A stretch of 64,000 nucleotides of DNA, from positions 53,444,001 through 53,508,000 of the forward strand of contig CM114272.1 in the NCBI GenBank assembly GCA_050084515.1, in the 5' to 3' direction. This DNA is from Blasia pusilla. Its lineage: Eukaryota; Marchantiophyta; Marchantiopsida; Blasiales. Of the stretch, positions 35,930 to 48,345 are shown piece by piece. How positions within the stretch are numbered: the first letter of the stretch is position 1; each line of letters opens with the position of its first letter. Made by a program: the position numbers and the translations under genes. A model generated the notes under the pieces. It was not told the origin of the DNA. It searched no databases and worked only from the letters and a program-made list of their open reading frames with translations.

Positions 35930-36964
35930 AGTTTTATTAGTATTAAATAAATTAGGTTAGGAAAAGGAAATTCCCATGTTTAAACCTCTTTATGATGCCT
36001 CTTTTATGCAGGCCCAACTTTAGGAAAAGAGGTAATAAAAAAAATATGCCTTTATAAAAGTAAAGTAGTGAGGTTGATGCTTTAATGAAAAGCAAAAGTA
36101 GGCTTGGTTGGTGGCTAGGTTAGTTGGGGTAATTTGGAAAATATCAAACGGGTAAAAGAGGATATTTTGGAAGAAATAAGAGGAAATCTACTTGTGTCAA
36201 AATATGATTGGCTAAGCCTTGAGAGGAAGCCATGTGGCACAAGATAAGATTAGCTTTATTTCGTACTCTTGTGGATCACTTGTGAGTATATAAAGAGGAG
36301 GGATGTTCAAGGGTACATCACCTTGTATTTCACATCTTGAGTCTCTCGTGTCACTCTTGAGTGTACAGCTTTGGGATTGCTTGCTCTTCCAATGAGAGTG
36401 GATCACCCCTCTTGGGAGAGTAACTTGATCATGGTCTATTCTTCGAGAGGTGTCTAGAGTGTGGTATGTGTGTGGAGATGAGAGGCCATTCACCTTAGAG
36501 GAGTTTAGTCATACTAAAATAGTGAATGTTTTGGCTTGTTATTTTCCCAATGAGAGTGGATTACCCCTCTTGGGAGAATAATTCCGCCAAAGCCCATTCT
36601 TGAAGAGAGTAGAAAATGTCTGTCAAGCATGGATGGGGGTGGATCACGAGTTGTGCCCGACTTTCCTTTCCTTAATCCAAACCATGTCAAGGTACTCTTT
36701 GTAGATAGACACTAGTTCACTCGGTATTTAGTTTATCACTTTGGGATGAACCAAATCATGCAATCTCCAACTCTGGTGATTCTTCCTATCGTCACATATG
36801 AAAGGACATGAGATTGTACTTTGTATGTCCTTATATAGCAATCCATGGATGTCAATAGATCTACTCAAGTAGGGTTTAAGACTAGTTGTGCTATCTTCCT
36901 CGTGTACAAACGTAAAATAGTTTATAGGGATTTTATAATTAGGAATTTCGGGGTCTAATGTTAC
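35930..36964 (+). repeat. Possible solo LTR with TATA box and internal duplication
   Basis: It starts TGTTAGATAG and may end TGTTACA at 36,964. TATATAAA at 36,287-36,294 is followed by purine-rich leader-like DNA. A segment of about 35-60 bp is duplicated: CCAATGAGAGTGGA starts at 36,389 and at 36,547, each followed by ACCCCTCTTGGGAGA. No second copy of the whole unit and no clear target-site duplication was seen, so the LTR call is tentative. Confidence 0.35.
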
Positions 36965-37144
36965 AAAGAAGTGATCGCCTCGGCACTTCCATTTGTGATA
37001 CCTGTCGTGAGAGAATGGAGAGTATACATAATAATCTTATATTCAATAAGGAGAAACTCTTAGAGAGTTCATCTTGCATCGATCACGTGTGCCGCAGATA
37101 GAAGGCCTGCCCTAACTTGAAGAAAGGCTCTCGACACGACACCG

Positions 37145-38000
37145 GTAAAATTGTACAACTCCAATTAACCTCCTCATCCCCTTCATCGTTGAGGGAGATT
37201 TCCACTTGGAAAGAGCTTTAACCTTATCAATATCTAGCCGGACTTCATCCACACTAACCACATTATCCTAGAACTTGATCTTGTACAATCCAAATTTGCT
37301 CTTCTCTACGTTCGGGTATAAATTGTTCGCTCTAAGTTCTGAAAATACTGCTTTCAAATGTTGAGCATGATCATCTAGTGACTTTGCATAGATCAAGATG
37401 TCATCAATATAGATGATAACATACTCATCCATCTCCTTATGAAATATGGAATTCATCAACGTGGTGAACGTCGGAGGCGCATTACACAAACCGAAGGGCA
37501 TCAGTGCAAACTTGAATGTTCTGTACCTTGTCCTACACATAGTCTTCTCCACATCAGCCTTTACTATCCAAATTTGGTAAGACCTTGACTTCAAATCAAT
37601 ACGACCGAAATACTTAGCACTTAACAGCATATTAAAAAGGTCATCTATTCTCGAAAGAAGGTAATTATTCCTCATCGTCACTTTGTTTAGTGCCCGATAG
37701 TCAACACATAGTCCTAACTTCCCATCCTTCTTCTTTACAAAAATTACTAGCTCTCCATAAGATGACTTGCTAGTTCGTATGTAGCCCCTCTCCAAGAGCT
37801 CACCTAACCGATTCTTAAACTCAATAAGCTCAACCCGATTGAGTCTATATGGAGCCTTTGAGGGTTGTTGAGATCATGGTATCACCTCTATCTTATGATT
37901 GACTACTCTGTATGGTGGTAATTCACTCGGAAGTTCCTTCATCAAAACCTTGTCGTATGAATGGAGATTTCTTCCAACATTCATTGGCTATCATGAACAC
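37145..38000 (-). pseudogene. Ty3/gypsy reverse transcriptase
   Basis: On the minus strand: LPSELPPYRVVNHKIEVIP, APYRLNRVELIEFKNRLGELLERGYIRTS, then a 175-residue open frame (37,268-37,795) with KKKDGKLGLCVDYRALNKVT, RIDLKSRSYQI (motif A Asp) and VIIYIDDILIYAKS (YIDD catalytic centre). It continues to ALSKWKSPSTMKGMRRLIGVVQFY near 37,145. The catalytic residues are intact, but stops occur at 37,873 and 37,265, and RNase H and integrase are absent. It copies element RNA to DNA in the cytoplasmic particle when active. Its LTR and primer-binding site are at 39,565-40,345. Confidence 0.88.
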
Positions 38001-38049
38001 AAGTCTAAGATCCATCTAACTATGAATGCTAACATATCAACTCATGAAT

Positions 38050-38670
38050 GACTGAACAACCCCAATATAAAGTTGATATGAACTGTGAAACGTGATGAAA
38101 CTGACCATCAACCATGCTTCATCCAAACATCCATATCAATGATATACACTTTGTAATAGTGGGAGTAAGTATGCAAAATAACTCTTAACATGAGTGATCT
38201 TGGATCAATCCTAGCCCACTCTTCAAGAGAGAATCCAGGCTCAATACATGTAAGGAGCATTGTATCACGGATCCCAACATGCGTCTACTCCTAAGGAAGA
38301 TAAGCTATGGATGAGCTTCATCCGAGATATACCCCCCTTGGCACCTCTATGGGTGACCTGTACACACAGGTAACCTTCCTCCTAGTAGGTCCCCAACAAC
38401 CTTAAGTACACAAGGTAGTAACTCCCTAACAACTACACATGTGGTCCTCCCATGAGACCAACTACCAACCAACCCTCGACCTATAGGCCCAAGTGGCTCC
38501 ATAAAAGGATGGGATGGTCAACCTCTCCAAGAATGCCACTCCTCATAAATAGAAGGATGACCTAGACTCGTAGGTCACCTCTAAAGAGCAAGTCACACAT
38601 GACCTCTCAAAATAGGGAAATACAAGATCCTTCTAAGCCATTGATACTGTCTCGTCCTATGCCTCTTCAA
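38050..38670 (-). repeat. Ty3 internal repeat, also at 62,790-63,200
   Basis: About 330 bp (38,330-38,660) aligns with 62,842-63,190 in the same orientation, at roughly three quarters identity by eye. In both places it lies between Ty3 LTR sequence on its right and unrelated DNA on its left, so it is probably untranslated or gag DNA of one Ty3 family. Confidence 0.6.
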
Positions 38671-39564
38671 ATTCATGATACAATGAAAACCTCTTCAAAT
38701 TCTTTTACTATCCTCTCGAGGGTTTCTGGGAGTTGTTTTGAAGATAAGTCTTGATCTCTGCATATTTTGCTTGTAGTCTCCACCTATCTCATTAAGCAGA
38801 GAAACTCATCTTCCATTTCGGTTGGACTTACCCTCGTTATAACGTTCATTGACTCCTTTTTCATAGAAACCTTGCAAACCGGTTGCACGTATATCTATTT
38901 TCCTTTCACTAAAAAACTCAACCTTAGTTCTCTTCATTTCAATTCTACCTTATACGCATCCAAAAATGTGTTTCCCAAGACTCCTTCTATCTCATCCCTC
39001 TCGAATTTCTCCTTCAACTCGAATACTCCGCATCCAAATCTTGGGGGGGTCACTATATGTAGACCTAACATCACCTGCGACGTTTTAGGGTCTGGACTGT
39101 CTGACTTTAAAGTCCCCGAAATTTGTTTGTCCCCCTTTCTAACTTAAAAATATCACAAATCCATAACTTTGTATCCCTAAAAGTTTTCAAGTAAAGTTTC
39201 AGAAGAATAGAAAAACCCTTGGAAGGAACATAAAATATCGGGTCATTGAAGACTGGAGCCAATAGCCCCATGGAAGGATTCACATTTGGGGTATTCTCAT
39301 ATGTAGGATTGGTCGGCACTTTGGGAGTTACAGTCTTCTTCTTTGGCTCTTGGTCAAGCATTTGTTTCTCTCCGTGCTTCATTTACTCATGTCAATGCTT
39401 TTATGGTGAACCATCCACAGTCTCCATCCTTAATCCTTGATCCATTTGGATCCATGTCTTCTCTCCTGCGTCCCTCTCCAAGCATCTAGATCTAATCCCA
39501 ACCTTGCATTCTCCCCAAGGATCCAATAGCTCCTACAACCTCAAGTTCATGCTCATCGAGAATT
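38671..39564 (-). pseudogene. Ty3 gag/protease-side internal region, weakly coding
   Basis: The stretch sits between the primer-binding site and the RT of the minus-strand Ty3 element. The minus frame 39,107-39,382 is basic at its start and otherwise not recognisable. The 38,767-39,147 stretch translates on the minus strand to a sequence with FGCGVFELKEKFERDEIEGVLG, but I could not assign it to gag or protease. The call rests on position only. Confidence 0.4.
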
Positions 39565-39577
39565 GGATCTAATACCA
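39565..39577 (-). other. Ty3 primer-binding site
   Basis: The minus strand reads TGGTATTAGATCC, close to the TGGTATCAGAGCC complement of initiator methionine tRNA used by plant LTR elements. It lies 6 nt after the LTR end at 39,584, as expected for a 5' LTR on the minus strand. Confidence 0.7.
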
Positions 39578-39583
39578 CGTACT

Positions 39584-40345
39584 TGTCATGCTTCTATTCT
39601 CATGAGGTGCAAAAGCTTGCATTCAGTAAGACACACTCTTAATGCTAATTTAATTTGCACCCAAACACCCTCACATTAGTTCCAGTTTCGATTCATTAGC
39701 CCTACATCTCCTCGAGTTTTCTCAAATTAGGCCATTCATCAAGCTCATCAATTTCTAACCCCTCACTTCAAATATGAGCAAGTCTTCCCAGACTAGGGAT
39801 AGACTTGCTAGATAGTTCATGCACCTTAAATGACGCTGGCACGATTGGCAGTTTCAAGTATTAGATGAATCTCAATTGAGTCTTTAACCAAGATATAAGT
39901 CACGGATCGAGGTCCACGGTTACCATCCATAATTTTCTCCCTTGGAGTTGGCTTGGTGTCCACATCTAGATGCCAATCTCTTGATCCATTCCATACCTTT
40001 GGTTTTCCCCGCGGCGCTCCAAACCTTTCTATAGTTCTAGAGATCTCCACCCCTCTCCACCGTTGGGAAATTTCTCTTGGGCTCCTTATTTTGGTCCTTA
40101 ATCCAACAACCAGTTTGAAAGTTGAGAAATAGTTTCTCAATCTCTGCTTGTACGTTTGACTAAATCTTTAGTGCTTTGTAATTTTTTTTGCATAAGCTTT
40201 CCAATGCCACCTTATTTATCCCAAAAAACTTTGGGTCTAGGTGTTAAGACCTTCAACACCACAAAATCCTCAAAAGCTAGTCAAGTTCCAAATCCTCTTG
40301 GCAACCAACTCTATGGGTAAACCATATGACGTGATTTTTATACAC
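39584..40345 (-). repeat. Ty3 5' LTR, truncated
   Basis: It aligns with the LTR family at 13,840, 53,310 and 63,519; its 3' end reads CATGACA at 39,584. The distal part is missing where it meets the GA repeat at 40,351. Confidence 0.75.
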
Positions 40346-40346
40346 C

Positions 40347-40502
<156 letters not shown>

Positions 40503-40504
40503 AA

Positions 40505-42260
40505 AATTCCTATAATAAAGCAATCTCATAGATGCGTAAAAACCATGTATGATAACCTTCTTGTTGATTAGCAAGGAATATGAAGAAAAGTCCGCATGTG
40601 AAATCTCATCAACTTCCTAAAATAAAGCTATAACCCTTGTATTGAAGGCCTCTCATGATTGGCATTTTGAGTGGGATGAATTGTTGCTAAGGTCTTTGCT
40701 CACAGTAAATGCTAATTTTGAAGATTCTCCCAATGCCCAAACAAAAAGTGTTGAATACGCAAGGAGGTTGTGTGATGATCAATCACATGACCCCTTGGAC
40801 AAAGAATGAAAATCCATTGGAAGAAGAGTAATAAGAGATACCAAGCTTTGATATCTAAACGATCACGCATTAACATTTCTAATGGGAAAAGTGATGCTTG
40901 TTGGATGTTGGGGCAAAGAGTAATAGGAATAGTCTATGATGAGGCAAACCAGGATGGAAAGAGCAAAGGAGGTCAATTTGGGTTAACCAAGTCCAAGAAC
41001 ATGCCATGAGAAGCGTAATTGGAGGTGGCATTGGGTTAGGGATTAAAAGCCCATGCATGGATCCATAATACTATTGAATATTTTTCATCTCCATAGGAGA
41101 AAATTCTGACCATAAGGTATGCAACAAAACTTTGACACATATGTAGAAGAAGAAGAATGGTGGGAGGCAATGATGGATGACAATTAGGGGTTAAGTAGGT
41201 TGGGGGAGGAGGAGGAGGAAATGGGGGGATAAGGGTAGAAAAAAGAGAATTGGAAGCAAGGGTTTAAATGAGATATGTGAGGATGACACATAAGTAGGAT
41301 TTGATAGCAATGGATTGAGATTATGATGAATAAGAAGAGATGAAGAGGGAATAAGAGGAGGAAAGGGAGGAAGTGTAGAGAGTGTAATGGGTGTATGAGT
41401 ATCACGAGGAAAATGGCGAGATCTATGATAAGGAGGGGAACCAAAGGGAGAGGTTACGACCGACTAGATGAGGGTATGTAAAATCATATAAGCAAGGAGA
41501 TGAATTATACAGTTGCACATCCATATAACAACAAGCAAATGTGTCATTCAAGACAAGAGAAGACATATGAACCACAATGTTGAGAAAGTATTACGATAAC
41601 GACCATAATAAAGTAGTGGAATCTATCTCGAATAGATTTATATGGAGAGAATAAGATTAGGTTTAAGGCAAAACTATGAGTGAAAGCCACTTTTAGAAAT
41701 ATAAGAAGCAATTGAAAAAGAGAAGTAACCTACATGGTATCAAGAAGTAGCTTGTGGATATGAATCTATAATTCCCTTCAAGAGATAGCAAATATAGGGA
41801 TAGGAAAAATAGTCACATAAAGTGGTGGAAGAGCAAGGAAGACATATGATAGTAATGGACCTAAAACAACCCATATATTAAAATAGGAACCAATGAAGAA
41901 GGAGAAAAAAAAGTAGGAAACTCACTTGGTATGAAAAACCAAAAACTGAAATTCTAAGAGAATATTATAAAGGAAATTGGAAACACCGAAAAAGGATGTG
42001 AGGAGAAAGTCAAAGCCACCCACCGATGATTGAAATGAAGGGATGAGGTTGTAATGTTAAGCCCAAAAAGTCACAAAAGCTTGAGAAAAACAAGAGGAAT
42101 CCTTTGAATCGATTGTAACCCAAAACCACACTATAAGAAGAGTGCAATGTGTGAAATTGCGTTTAGAAATCTTTGACCATGTTCATGAGAAAAGGAGGTC
42201 CAAAGATCCGAAGAACTTTGGAAAACCCCAACATAAGTGGAAAATTCAGTCCAAAATTCC
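40505..42260 (-). mobile_element. Non-LTR retroelement A', 5' part only
   Basis: The stretch aligns along its length with 33,480-35,435 of element A (5' leader, proline-rich region, finger and start of RT), with many small indels. It lacks everything 3' of the RT fingers. Loss of the 3' part is unusual for these elements, which normally lose their 5' ends, so a later deletion at the GA repeat is likely. The finger is eroded: near 41,070-41,120 the Cys/His spacing is lost. Confidence 0.75.
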
Positions 42261-43316
42261 AAATATAATGTCATACTATAGTTCTCTATTAAGAGAAGGC
42301 ATTGTCTAAGTTGTTAGTAGAGTTAGGGGTTAAGAACGTAAGAAACCTACAAGCATACCAAACAAATATTTTTTCAAAGATTAAAATGAAAAATGAAAAT
42401 TTCTATCATTAACCAAAACTATCCTTGATATTTTTTGGACATTAATATTTACTTATGCATCTTTTGGAAAAATATTTTATACTCTTTTTCATGGAAGGAG
42501 TTTTCATGCATGTCATGAGCATTCAACTAATCTAGATTGCACCTTATCTAGTTTTTGGAAAACCCTAAAAAGCATTTATATACTCATAAGATCCCTCCAT
42601 GTAAAATATCCATCAAATAACCTGAAAAAAATACAGGAATTCCATCTTGTCTTAAGAGATGCCAATGGACCCCACATATAGGCTTAAATAATATTATATA
42701 TTATTATTAACGAATTAATAAGAAATCAGATAACACTCTCGAATAATAATACCCATCATCATACTATTAAGGGCGTTAGCCCTACCTAAGAGCTCCATGT
42801 GAACGCCAAGTGTGAAGCCTTTCAGTTTCTGAATTACGGTTTAATTTTCCCTATACTAAGCTAAGATTTGAATAGAAAAGAAGTTTTTAGATAATTATTA
42901 ATTTTTTAAAAGAAAAAAATAAAATCTTTGAAAATAATCTTTAAAAAACCTATTTTTATCATCATTTTATTTTATATTTTCTAAATTAAAATTATTATTT
43001 CTAAATTTAGGAAAAAAATTAAACTTTTAATTTCAAGTTGATTTTGGAAAGGAAATTACATATTACTTTAGAAAGATGTCATTTAACCTCTTTTTCAAGC
43101 TTTAATTGTGAGGAATTTTGTCAAAAAATTTTGAGACAAAATTTGGATCAAAATGAGTGAATTTTTTTACTATTTGAGAAACTTTGAAGACTCCTATCAA
43201 AATTTTCCATGAATTCATGAAATTTTAAAAATTTTACCCTACAGTAAACATACAACAAGAATGGATAAGATTTGAATAAAAATTAATTAATTATAATTAA
43301 CTCAAATTCAAACATG
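42261..43316. other. AT-rich stretch, no gene recognised
   Basis: Very AT-rich DNA with no supported coding frame or known repeat. Confidence 0.5.
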
Positions 43317-43450
43317 ACTTATTTTAATAAAAAACTTGTGTAATACGTTTACTTCCGTCCTGTTTGAAACGGGAAATTCACTCTTTTGAAAAAATCACTT
43401 ATTTTAATAAAAAAACTTGTGTAATACGTTTCCTTCCGTCCCGTTTGAAA
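43317..43450 (+). repeat. 53-bp direct repeat with 27-bp spacer
   Basis: Copies at 43,317-43,369 and 43,397-43,450 differ by about three substitutions and one extra A. The origin is unknown. Confidence 0.75.
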
Positions 43451-44542
43451 TGTTTGCGAATCAAAAGTCTAAAATTTGTCTTCGTAATAAATGGCGAACG
43501 TGAGGGGAGAAGTTGGGTGGAGACAAAGGCCAAGTTGAGGGTGCAGACAAACCTTTTGAACAACCACCGGACAAATGCCTAGTCTCCTCATGGAACCCCA
43601 TTAAGTCACGGATTCACGGCGTTCTGGAGCTCTACTTCCTCCTCGTCTTTTCACCGTCCGAATATGGATCCATGCACATTATTCATGAACTCGAGCGGGC
43701 AGAGATCCCAGCACTTCCAGTGTACGGGGGACGGGAGTGATGAGGATCGCGGAGCCCGCCGGCCTTGGCCATGCTTGGACCCTCTTTTCACGCAAGCGGA
43801 CCGCGCGAGCATGTACAACCGGTTCGCCGCTGCCCCTCTTGCATCGATCCATCGACAGAAACGAACAAAATTGATGGCTTCAAAGCTCGTCTCGTGACCG
43901 TATCCTGATCCCGGGCGACGTAGGAAGCGTCAACGGAATCGCGGATCTTTGTTTCTGTCTGGACTCCGGTCTCTGGAGGAGGAGCGCGCACTATCCCCCC
44001 CGACCGGGAAATCCACTCTCTCGGGACGACAACACCCGCCAACAACACGATCGCAGAAGCTTGGCTCCCGATGCTTTCCAGCGAAGATCACTCGCTACTG
44101 GGAGGACAAGAACCCGGATCTTCCGCCAGCGCACCACGAGACATTCCTAAGAGATCCAGGACACGCGCGCGCGAAGCACGGAGGGAGAGGGAGAGAGAAA
44201 GAGAGAGAGGGTGCGCGCTTTCCGACGGCATTTAGTATCCGATCATCGTCTTCTACGTTTCCTCCCCTTTACCGCGTGCCAGCAGGTCCGCAGCCGTCGG
44301 CTCCACGTCAAGAGAGAAGGAAGGAAGAGAGAGCTCCCTTCCCTTCCCTCCCCTCCCTCCTTCCCTCCACTGATAGCGCTTCATTCATTCATTCATTCAT
44401 TCGAGTCTCCCCGAGATTGAAGCGCTGTCCGCCACGACACGTCCTGCGGAGTCCTGGACGTGTCGTCTCCATCCTTCCATGAACCAGGATCTGCCGTACT
44501 CATCAGCAGACTTGCTCGAGAAAAACAAAGATGCACTTGGAT
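43451..44542. other. GC-rich stretch, no gene assigned
   Basis: A GC-rich island left of element B. A plus frame at 43,949-44,482 is compositionally simple (Arg/Pro/Ser-rich) and has no domain I recognise. An ATTC tetranucleotide run lies at 44,381-44,402. It could be the promoter or leader of a gene cut by the insertion of element B, but no downstream exon is seen. Confidence 0.35.
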
Positions 44543-44739
44543 AAAAACGAGTGATGGAAAACCCATCGGAAGTACAAAAGAGGGGGACTCAAAGAGTCAA
44601 AACCTGAAGGCCACAACACGACCAGAAAAGGAAGAAGGGGCATTCCCCCTAACGCCATGAAACTCACCAACAGCAGAGACAATATCAGCAACAACAAGAG
44701 AGCTATGACTACTACTAAGTGGGCCTCTAGCGCGGCGTC

Positions 44740-45325
44740 TCCCATGACTGAGCCCGCCGCAAAATCCCATTAGCATGGGCACGCTGCAACGCTATGGAGA
44801 CCCGCGCCTACAATATAGAATCGCGATAGCTAAGGACAACCCATTTCTCGAGTGGAGATGATGGGCGCGATCCGTGAATGAAGCAGTCGAACCTCTCCCC
44901 CATAGCCCCATACATCTCTATGGCCGAGGGGATGAAGATGTGTCCTCGTGTAGTCGATTTGTAGATATGTGTCTTCTTCGCCGCCGCCGCCGCTCCTTGT
45001 AGCATTCGCCCTTGGGCCACCACTTGGGCTCAGACTTGCCTCCCGCGTGAGGATCTCAGAACTACCACGTCCGCCACAACCACCTCGGCCTCACGTGTCA
45101 TGTAGAGATCGGCACGAATGAGGGAATCCCGCATGGAGTAGTGCTCTCTCTCTGCACATGGAAGCCACTCTCCCGAGCAATACGAACATGATATCCCGCC
45201 TTTGCATCGTGAGTGGCTATCCTCTCACCCCTAACCGACAGCGTGCCAAATTCACACCAAGTGGATCCAGGCTCGGCGACACTCGCAGTGTGTCGAACCA
45301 ACCACCGATGGTTGGGGAGGCCCAA
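44740..45325 (-). pseudogene. Element B: restriction-like endonuclease domain
   Basis: Pieces in different frames line up with the end of element A's protein: ERIATHDAKAGYHVRIARESGFHV, then RADLYMTREAEVVVADVVV (two Asp codons at 45,108-45,110 and 45,069-45,071, 12 residues between, the same spacing as in A), AAAAAKKTHIYKS with Lys and Tyr, and FIPSAIEMYGAMGERFDCFI. The end VSIALQRAHANGILRRAQSWETPR lies near 44,740-44,800. Agreement of two diverged copies at the same residues supports a real nuclease fold. Confidence 0.68.
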
Positions 45326-45575
45326 AGCGGAACCGCATCGCTGTGGTATAGGTAAGTGGTGCGATCACGGAAAGCTGGAGAAGGGGGCGCGCCCCTACCC
45401 ATGAGCTGCCCCTTTCCGAGCAAGAGCGAATACGGGCCCTAACCTCCATGGGGATATTCCCGTCGGACATAGTGCCTCTAAAAACTGCCTCAAAGTGGGC
45501 TTCCATCAAGGAAGATTGGAGCCAGGATCGACCGGAGGTAACTAAGGAGGAGAAAGTGGGGAGAACGGCTCGGCC

Positions 45576-46607
45576 TCAACTCAAGGAATCTCTACAAGTG
45601 TGAGTGAAGGCGAAGTGGGAAAGAGCCATCCTCGACTGGGAGGCGTAGTGTAGAAGGAGCGGTCTATCTCTAACCAAAAATTGGGAGCAAAGGAGGGGTG
45701 CCACTATGGCCCAACTCCCTAAAAAAGCGGAGGGCGCCACTAACTCGGTCGAGAGAAGACCTACTCCACCAAAAGAAATCGGCCAAGAGGCCTGTCTACT
45801 GACTAACTCCCCCATGGGGCACTCTAAGGAGCCGGGTCCTAGAAGATCCCCAAACACTGCATGAGCTTCCTATCAAAGGATCTATATAGGGAAGAAAGGT
45901 GACTAGATGTCGACAGTTCTAGTGAGGTAACCAGGTCTCACGAGCAAAACAAGAAGAGAGAATGCCGGCGACTTGAGGGTCACCAATCCTCGTAAGATCA
46001 TCAACGTGGAGAAGATCCTCGGTAAGAGAGCCGCCACGAAAGTCGATACAAAGTCCTGGCTCCGAGCGGTACTCCCAAGACTCGAAGCCCTCCGGCAGTC
46101 GCAAGAAGCCGTCGGGTAAATGTAGATCATCACGTAGGCCTGATGGAGACCAAGCCTTGCACTTCCCCACCTTCACCGCCAGGCCGACACGTGCCAATCT
46201 GTCTTTGAAAAGTGCTCGAATGTAGGGACAACCAGATCTCGGGACCAACAATATGAGTATCATCTGCGTGAAGAAGGGAACATGCAACCCGGAAAGCCTC
46301 CACCGAGAAAGAACCGCTCGGTAATGAGCCACAAAGCAAACAACGCGCCACCCGGAGGGTCACCGACGCGAGTCCCGTGAGCGGACTCCAAGACCGTGAC
46401 CTCCTCCTCGAATCGACCATGGTGGAAATAGAGGGCCGAAGGGGCCCCATAGAAAGCCTTTGCACAAAGGGAATGAGGCTCGCCATGGGGCCACCAGCGT
46501 CCCCTCAACTCCGTGAATATAGTAGCCCGAGATCTTGAGTTGAAGGCGTTCTCCACGTCCACTTGGAGAACCACCCACTCTGGATGTACATCTAGACAAG
46601 CCCTCAA
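45576..46607 (-). pseudogene. Element B: reverse transcriptase
   Basis: Motif A reads ALRACLDVHPEWVVLQVDVENAFNSRSRATIF (frame 46,260-46,607), matching element A. Further on come LESAHGTRVGDPPGG (B-motif type G-D-P), SLLHADDTHIVG (FADD type, as HADD) in the frame 46,130-46,486, and WPISFGGVGLLSTE (45,576-45,857). The pieces are in different frames, so the enzyme is not produced. Confidence 0.75.
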
Positions 46608-47990
46608 ACCTAAGGCAACCGTCTCACCTCCGGTGGCGTGGCAACTCCAAACCGATGCGGACTCGGATGTGACTGGAAAGCCTCACGGAATTGCAAAGCG
46701 AGAGTACGACTCACCAACCGCAAGAGCACCTCACCTATGGCAATCGGACGGATACCACCACCCCTTTGACAACGCCAAAAGTCACCCCGCCCCTAATATG
46801 GCCATTCTTTGTTGGCACTCTCCTGAGCTAGGTGAGAGGCACTGAAGCAACTTCGCTAGCGGTGTCCTCCAGGTGTTCAGTACATCATACCAGACAAACC
46901 TCCGGCCGCAATCCTGGAGAACGTCAGTGCCCGTGCAAAGAGGGACGGGTCAAGGCATATAGCCGTGTCGGGTGGAAGTCACGTGCAAAAGCTGGAATGT
47001 CAACCGATGGCGAGGATGTAGCCTCCGGAGGGCATCGATGGTAACACTGAAGAAGGAGCCATGTCCATCGGGCGAAGAGCACATGCGGCTGAGTACTCAG
47101 GCTCGCCCTGATGTCCTACATCGCCGCAACCTGGCTGCTCCAGGATCGTCCGGGAAACCAGGTGAACTACTACCCTGGCGAATGCCACAAACTCACTCTG
47201 CGAGACTCCCAATCACCTCCTGAAAGCGTCTCGGGCGTGCTATAACCTCTCTATGACCGGCCTTTCCCTCCCGAGTGTAACGAAGACACCATCGTGCAAG
47301 GAGAAGTAGTAGGTACCACGAGAGCTCATCCATAGGATCAAGGGCGATCCTAGCGAGGGGAAGGAGGAATGCGTGGCGGAGGTCGTCCCGAATAGCATGG
47401 GGATCCTATGAAACAAACCTCGGGCGGGGAAACGGGTCTCGAAGAGACCTATAATCTTGCTACTGGTGGGACCTCAACCACTCCCATGCCTCGGGAGGGG
47501 GCAATGATGGGAAGCACCGGAGAGCATCCATGGTCGAGAGGAGGGACCACCCATCCAAATCTATCAAAGTCGGGATGTTTAGCCGCTAAGTGGTTCCGAA
47601 TTCTGAGCAGTGAAGAATTCGGGACAACATGGGCATTTAGTATCCCGACTAGGCGACCCACGGGTCCCCACATGGGGAGCCGATGCGGGTCGAGGCATGG
47701 ATGCAACTCACCAAGAAGAGGACATGGCCCCTCCAATAAAATCGTCGACAATCCCCGTCAATATGATCCTGTCATCCCCATTCGAACGAGCGGTCTGGCA
47801 AACCACTCTCTTCCCGTCCCACGGTAATGCTCCCTCTAACATAAACTCTCACCTACCGACATCACCTAGGACTTCTAGTCCCAACCCCTCCCAAAAATAA
47901 ACTCATGAATACGTAGAGTTGCTAAGAGTGTGAAAAGATCATGGGCCCTTCGAGATAAAATAGATGAGAAGAAAAGTGTATGTACGGGAA

Positions 47991-48345
47991 GGGTAACAAA
48001 TACAAACGAGAATCGAACCAAAATGAGAAGCACATACGACAAATACGACAAACAAGAAAGGACTTGGGAAAGGAGGGGAAGGGTGGGTGAATAGAGGACG
48101 TTACCTTGGGAAATTTCTCCAAATGACAATAAGCTAAGCCCTAATATTCACATTTGGAATCCTAATATGAACCGAATTCTAATAAGATGAATAAAAATAA
48201 AAATACTTCACGCCATGCAGCAAGGTCCGGATCAAAACGAAGCTCTCGTCACGCTCTCCGTTTCGACATGTAGCACGTCTCTTTTCGTCCCCTACGCCCT
48301 CCGTCCTTCCTCCCTCCGTCCCCGTCCATGCCTCTCGCCGTCCCC
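47991..48345 (-). repeat. 5' repeat of element B family
   Basis: Second copy of the repeat at 1-350. Similarity ends near 48,345, which I take as the 5' border of the element. Confidence 0.75.

Larger units (their letters stand above)
44543..48345 (-). mobile_element. R2-like non-LTR retroelement B
   Basis: A GC-rich relative of element A in the same orientation. Minus strand order: 5' repeat (48,345-47,991), C2H2 finger remnant (47,575-47,636), GGLSGMMY near 46,900, motif A QVDVENAFNSRSR (about 46,540), RT thumb (45,576-45,857), endonuclease (44,740-45,325), 3' end at 44,543. Frameshifts are numerous. The 3' end matches 30,297-30,400 and the 5' repeat matches 1-350, so the family has at least three copies in or beside the window. 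Confidence 0.75.

Noticed and set aside
43949-44482. 177-residue plus-strand frame
   Set aside because: Arg/Pro/Ser-rich, runs through an ATTC microsatellite, no domain; likely noncoding GC-rich DNA.
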